A program made the position numbers and the translations under genes. The notes under the pieces are model-generated. The model did no database searches. It had not been told where the DNA came from and was given only the letters and a program-made list of their open reading frames with translations. Shown in pieces: positions 63,000 through 64,000 of a stretch of 64,000 nt of DNA. Each line of letters starts with the position of its first letter. Positions within the stretch are counted from its first letter, which is position 1. This stretch comes from Anaspis maculata (Eukaryota > Arthropoda > Insecta > Coleoptera > Scraptiidae): NCBI GenBank assembly GCA_949128115.1, contig OX421962.1:57205787-57269786 (forward strand), written 5' to 3'.

Positions 63000-63533
63000 C
63001 TACAACATGATGTGACATATGAAGCTGTTTGACATCTAGGAACATCATAGCATTGTATAACTACTACTAGTAGGTCAGCCTCGGGTTTAGGATGTTATTA
63101 CGAGAGGTCGCACAAATCGGGAAAGAGCACCCGTCCTGGAAGAAATTATTCGCCATCTAGCAGCAAATTCAGCAAACTGATAAAATGGAATAAGGTGCGC
63201 TGCCCGGTTTTCACAAGCGATGAGGCTTGGTGCATAACTAATTGGCTCCGCCCACGGTCTATTGTTAATAATCGAGTGTACAGTTAGTACTTATGCCCAA
63301 TGCACTTTACTACCTGAAAATGTGTTTCTTTGCGCCTCGCCACTGCAACCACAGTACAGTGTGCGTAGTTTGTGTGGATTTTTGGCGTATAGTGCGAGTG
63401 CCTGTATCTCCTATTTCCAAAATAGTGCCTTGTTGGGTCCACTTCTTTGAAATTTTGGCGCTGCGCTCTCGCTAAAATTGACTATTGCTATGATCAGCTA
63501 TTATGATTATGAATGATCTATGCAAATGCAGCT
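63000..63533. other. No feature recognised
   Basis: Mixed-composition sequence; two overlapping 60-codon frames near 63262-63475 have no family resemblance. Confidence 0.35.
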
Positions 63534-63811
63534 GAAAATGATCTATTATGGCCTCAAATTTCTGCCGTTTCATCAAAAACAAAATTTGCTCTCGTTTTCT
63601 TAGTATGTAGTAACGAAAAGTTGTAGCAACATTTTTTTTTTTGTAACGTCCCTTGACTTAAGCTCAATATGGGATGGAAGAGAAGTTGAGGGACGTAACA
63701 AAAAATGTTTAAGAATTCTGCTGAAACTTATCGTTACTACTAAGAAAACGAGGAAACATTTTTTTTTCTGATGAAACGGCTGGAATTTAAGGCCATAATA
63801 GATCATTTTTG
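63534..63811. mobile_element. Palindromic MITE, about 278 bp
   Basis: AAATGATCTATTATGGCC and GGCCATAATAGATCATTT are the ends; inner pairs include GCCGTTTCATCA / TGATGAAACGGC, CTCGTTTTCTTAGTA / TACTAAGAAAACGAG (approx.) and TAACGTCCCTTGACTTA / AAGTTGAGGGACGTTA-like sequence. Confidence 0.8.
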
Positions 63812-64000
63812 CAAAAAATATTTGAATATATAAATTTACAAAAAATCCTAACATCAAAAATCTTCAGGATTTACAAAATTTTCTTGTTAGCTCAATGGTG
63901 CCAAGCAATTTTTTTGCAATATGAATAATATGTTTCATGTTAGTTTCTAAATAGAAGAATGAGTTTTAAAAAATGTGTATACAAAATGTCTTTGTTTTAA

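Noticed and set aside
1..64000. tRNA, rRNA or snRNA genes, endogenous viral sequences
   Set aside because: I looked for tRNA-like cloverleaf boxes, rRNA-like conserved stretches and viral protein motifs and saw none I could support; a dedicated covariance-model search was not possible here.

Overview
This is nuclear DNA of an animal, most likely an insect. The conserved genes have GT-AG introns, among them very short ones (54, 61 and 65 nt), and there is an insect-type ionotropic receptor and an insect-type (ttk/lola-like) BTB protein. Such short introns fit a beetle, fly or wasp better than a bug, and a beetle is my best guess; the species cannot be named from this window.

Layout. 0.17-2.9 kb: a CR1/Jockey-type LINE on the minus strand, collapsed by an internal deletion. 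3.4-10.8 kb: foldback and long-TIR repeats and the 3' end of an RTE-type LINE. 11.16-22.76 kb: Cog7 (plus strand, 6 exons, 750 aa), with an intronless ionotropic receptor gene inside its last intron. 22.84-30.71 kb: Prp4/PRPF4 (minus strand, 6 exons, 513 aa), convergent with Cog7. 31.9 to at least 47.8 kb: a BTB/POZ regulator (plus strand, two exons visible across a 15.2-kb intron, 3' end not found), divergent from Prp4. 50.3-55.4 kb: a composite long-inverted-repeat element. 55.5-56.9 kb: a THAP-domain gene or pseudogene. 57-64 kb: further foldbacks and a decayed IS630/Tc1/mariner transposase at 62.5-63.0 kb.

The main feature is the density of palindromic (foldback) elements. More than 20 are recognisable, from about 80 bp to about 5 kb, and many sit inside others. 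Several share only a short tip, TA-CAGGGTG, while their arms differ. In the large palindromes one arm is often interrupted by a younger element while the opposite arm keeps the empty site, so insertion order and target-site duplications can be read from the sequence itself. Most of the largest lie in introns of Cog7, Prp4 and the BTB gene, so their pre-mRNAs should form very long hairpins.

The genes themselves are housekeeping (retrograde Golgi tethering, U4/U6 snRNP), chemosensory and transcriptional. I see no shared pathway; what links them is gene-in-gene architecture: a nested receptor that must share its host's last exon and poly(A) signal, and a convergent gene pair with one palindromic poly(A) site.
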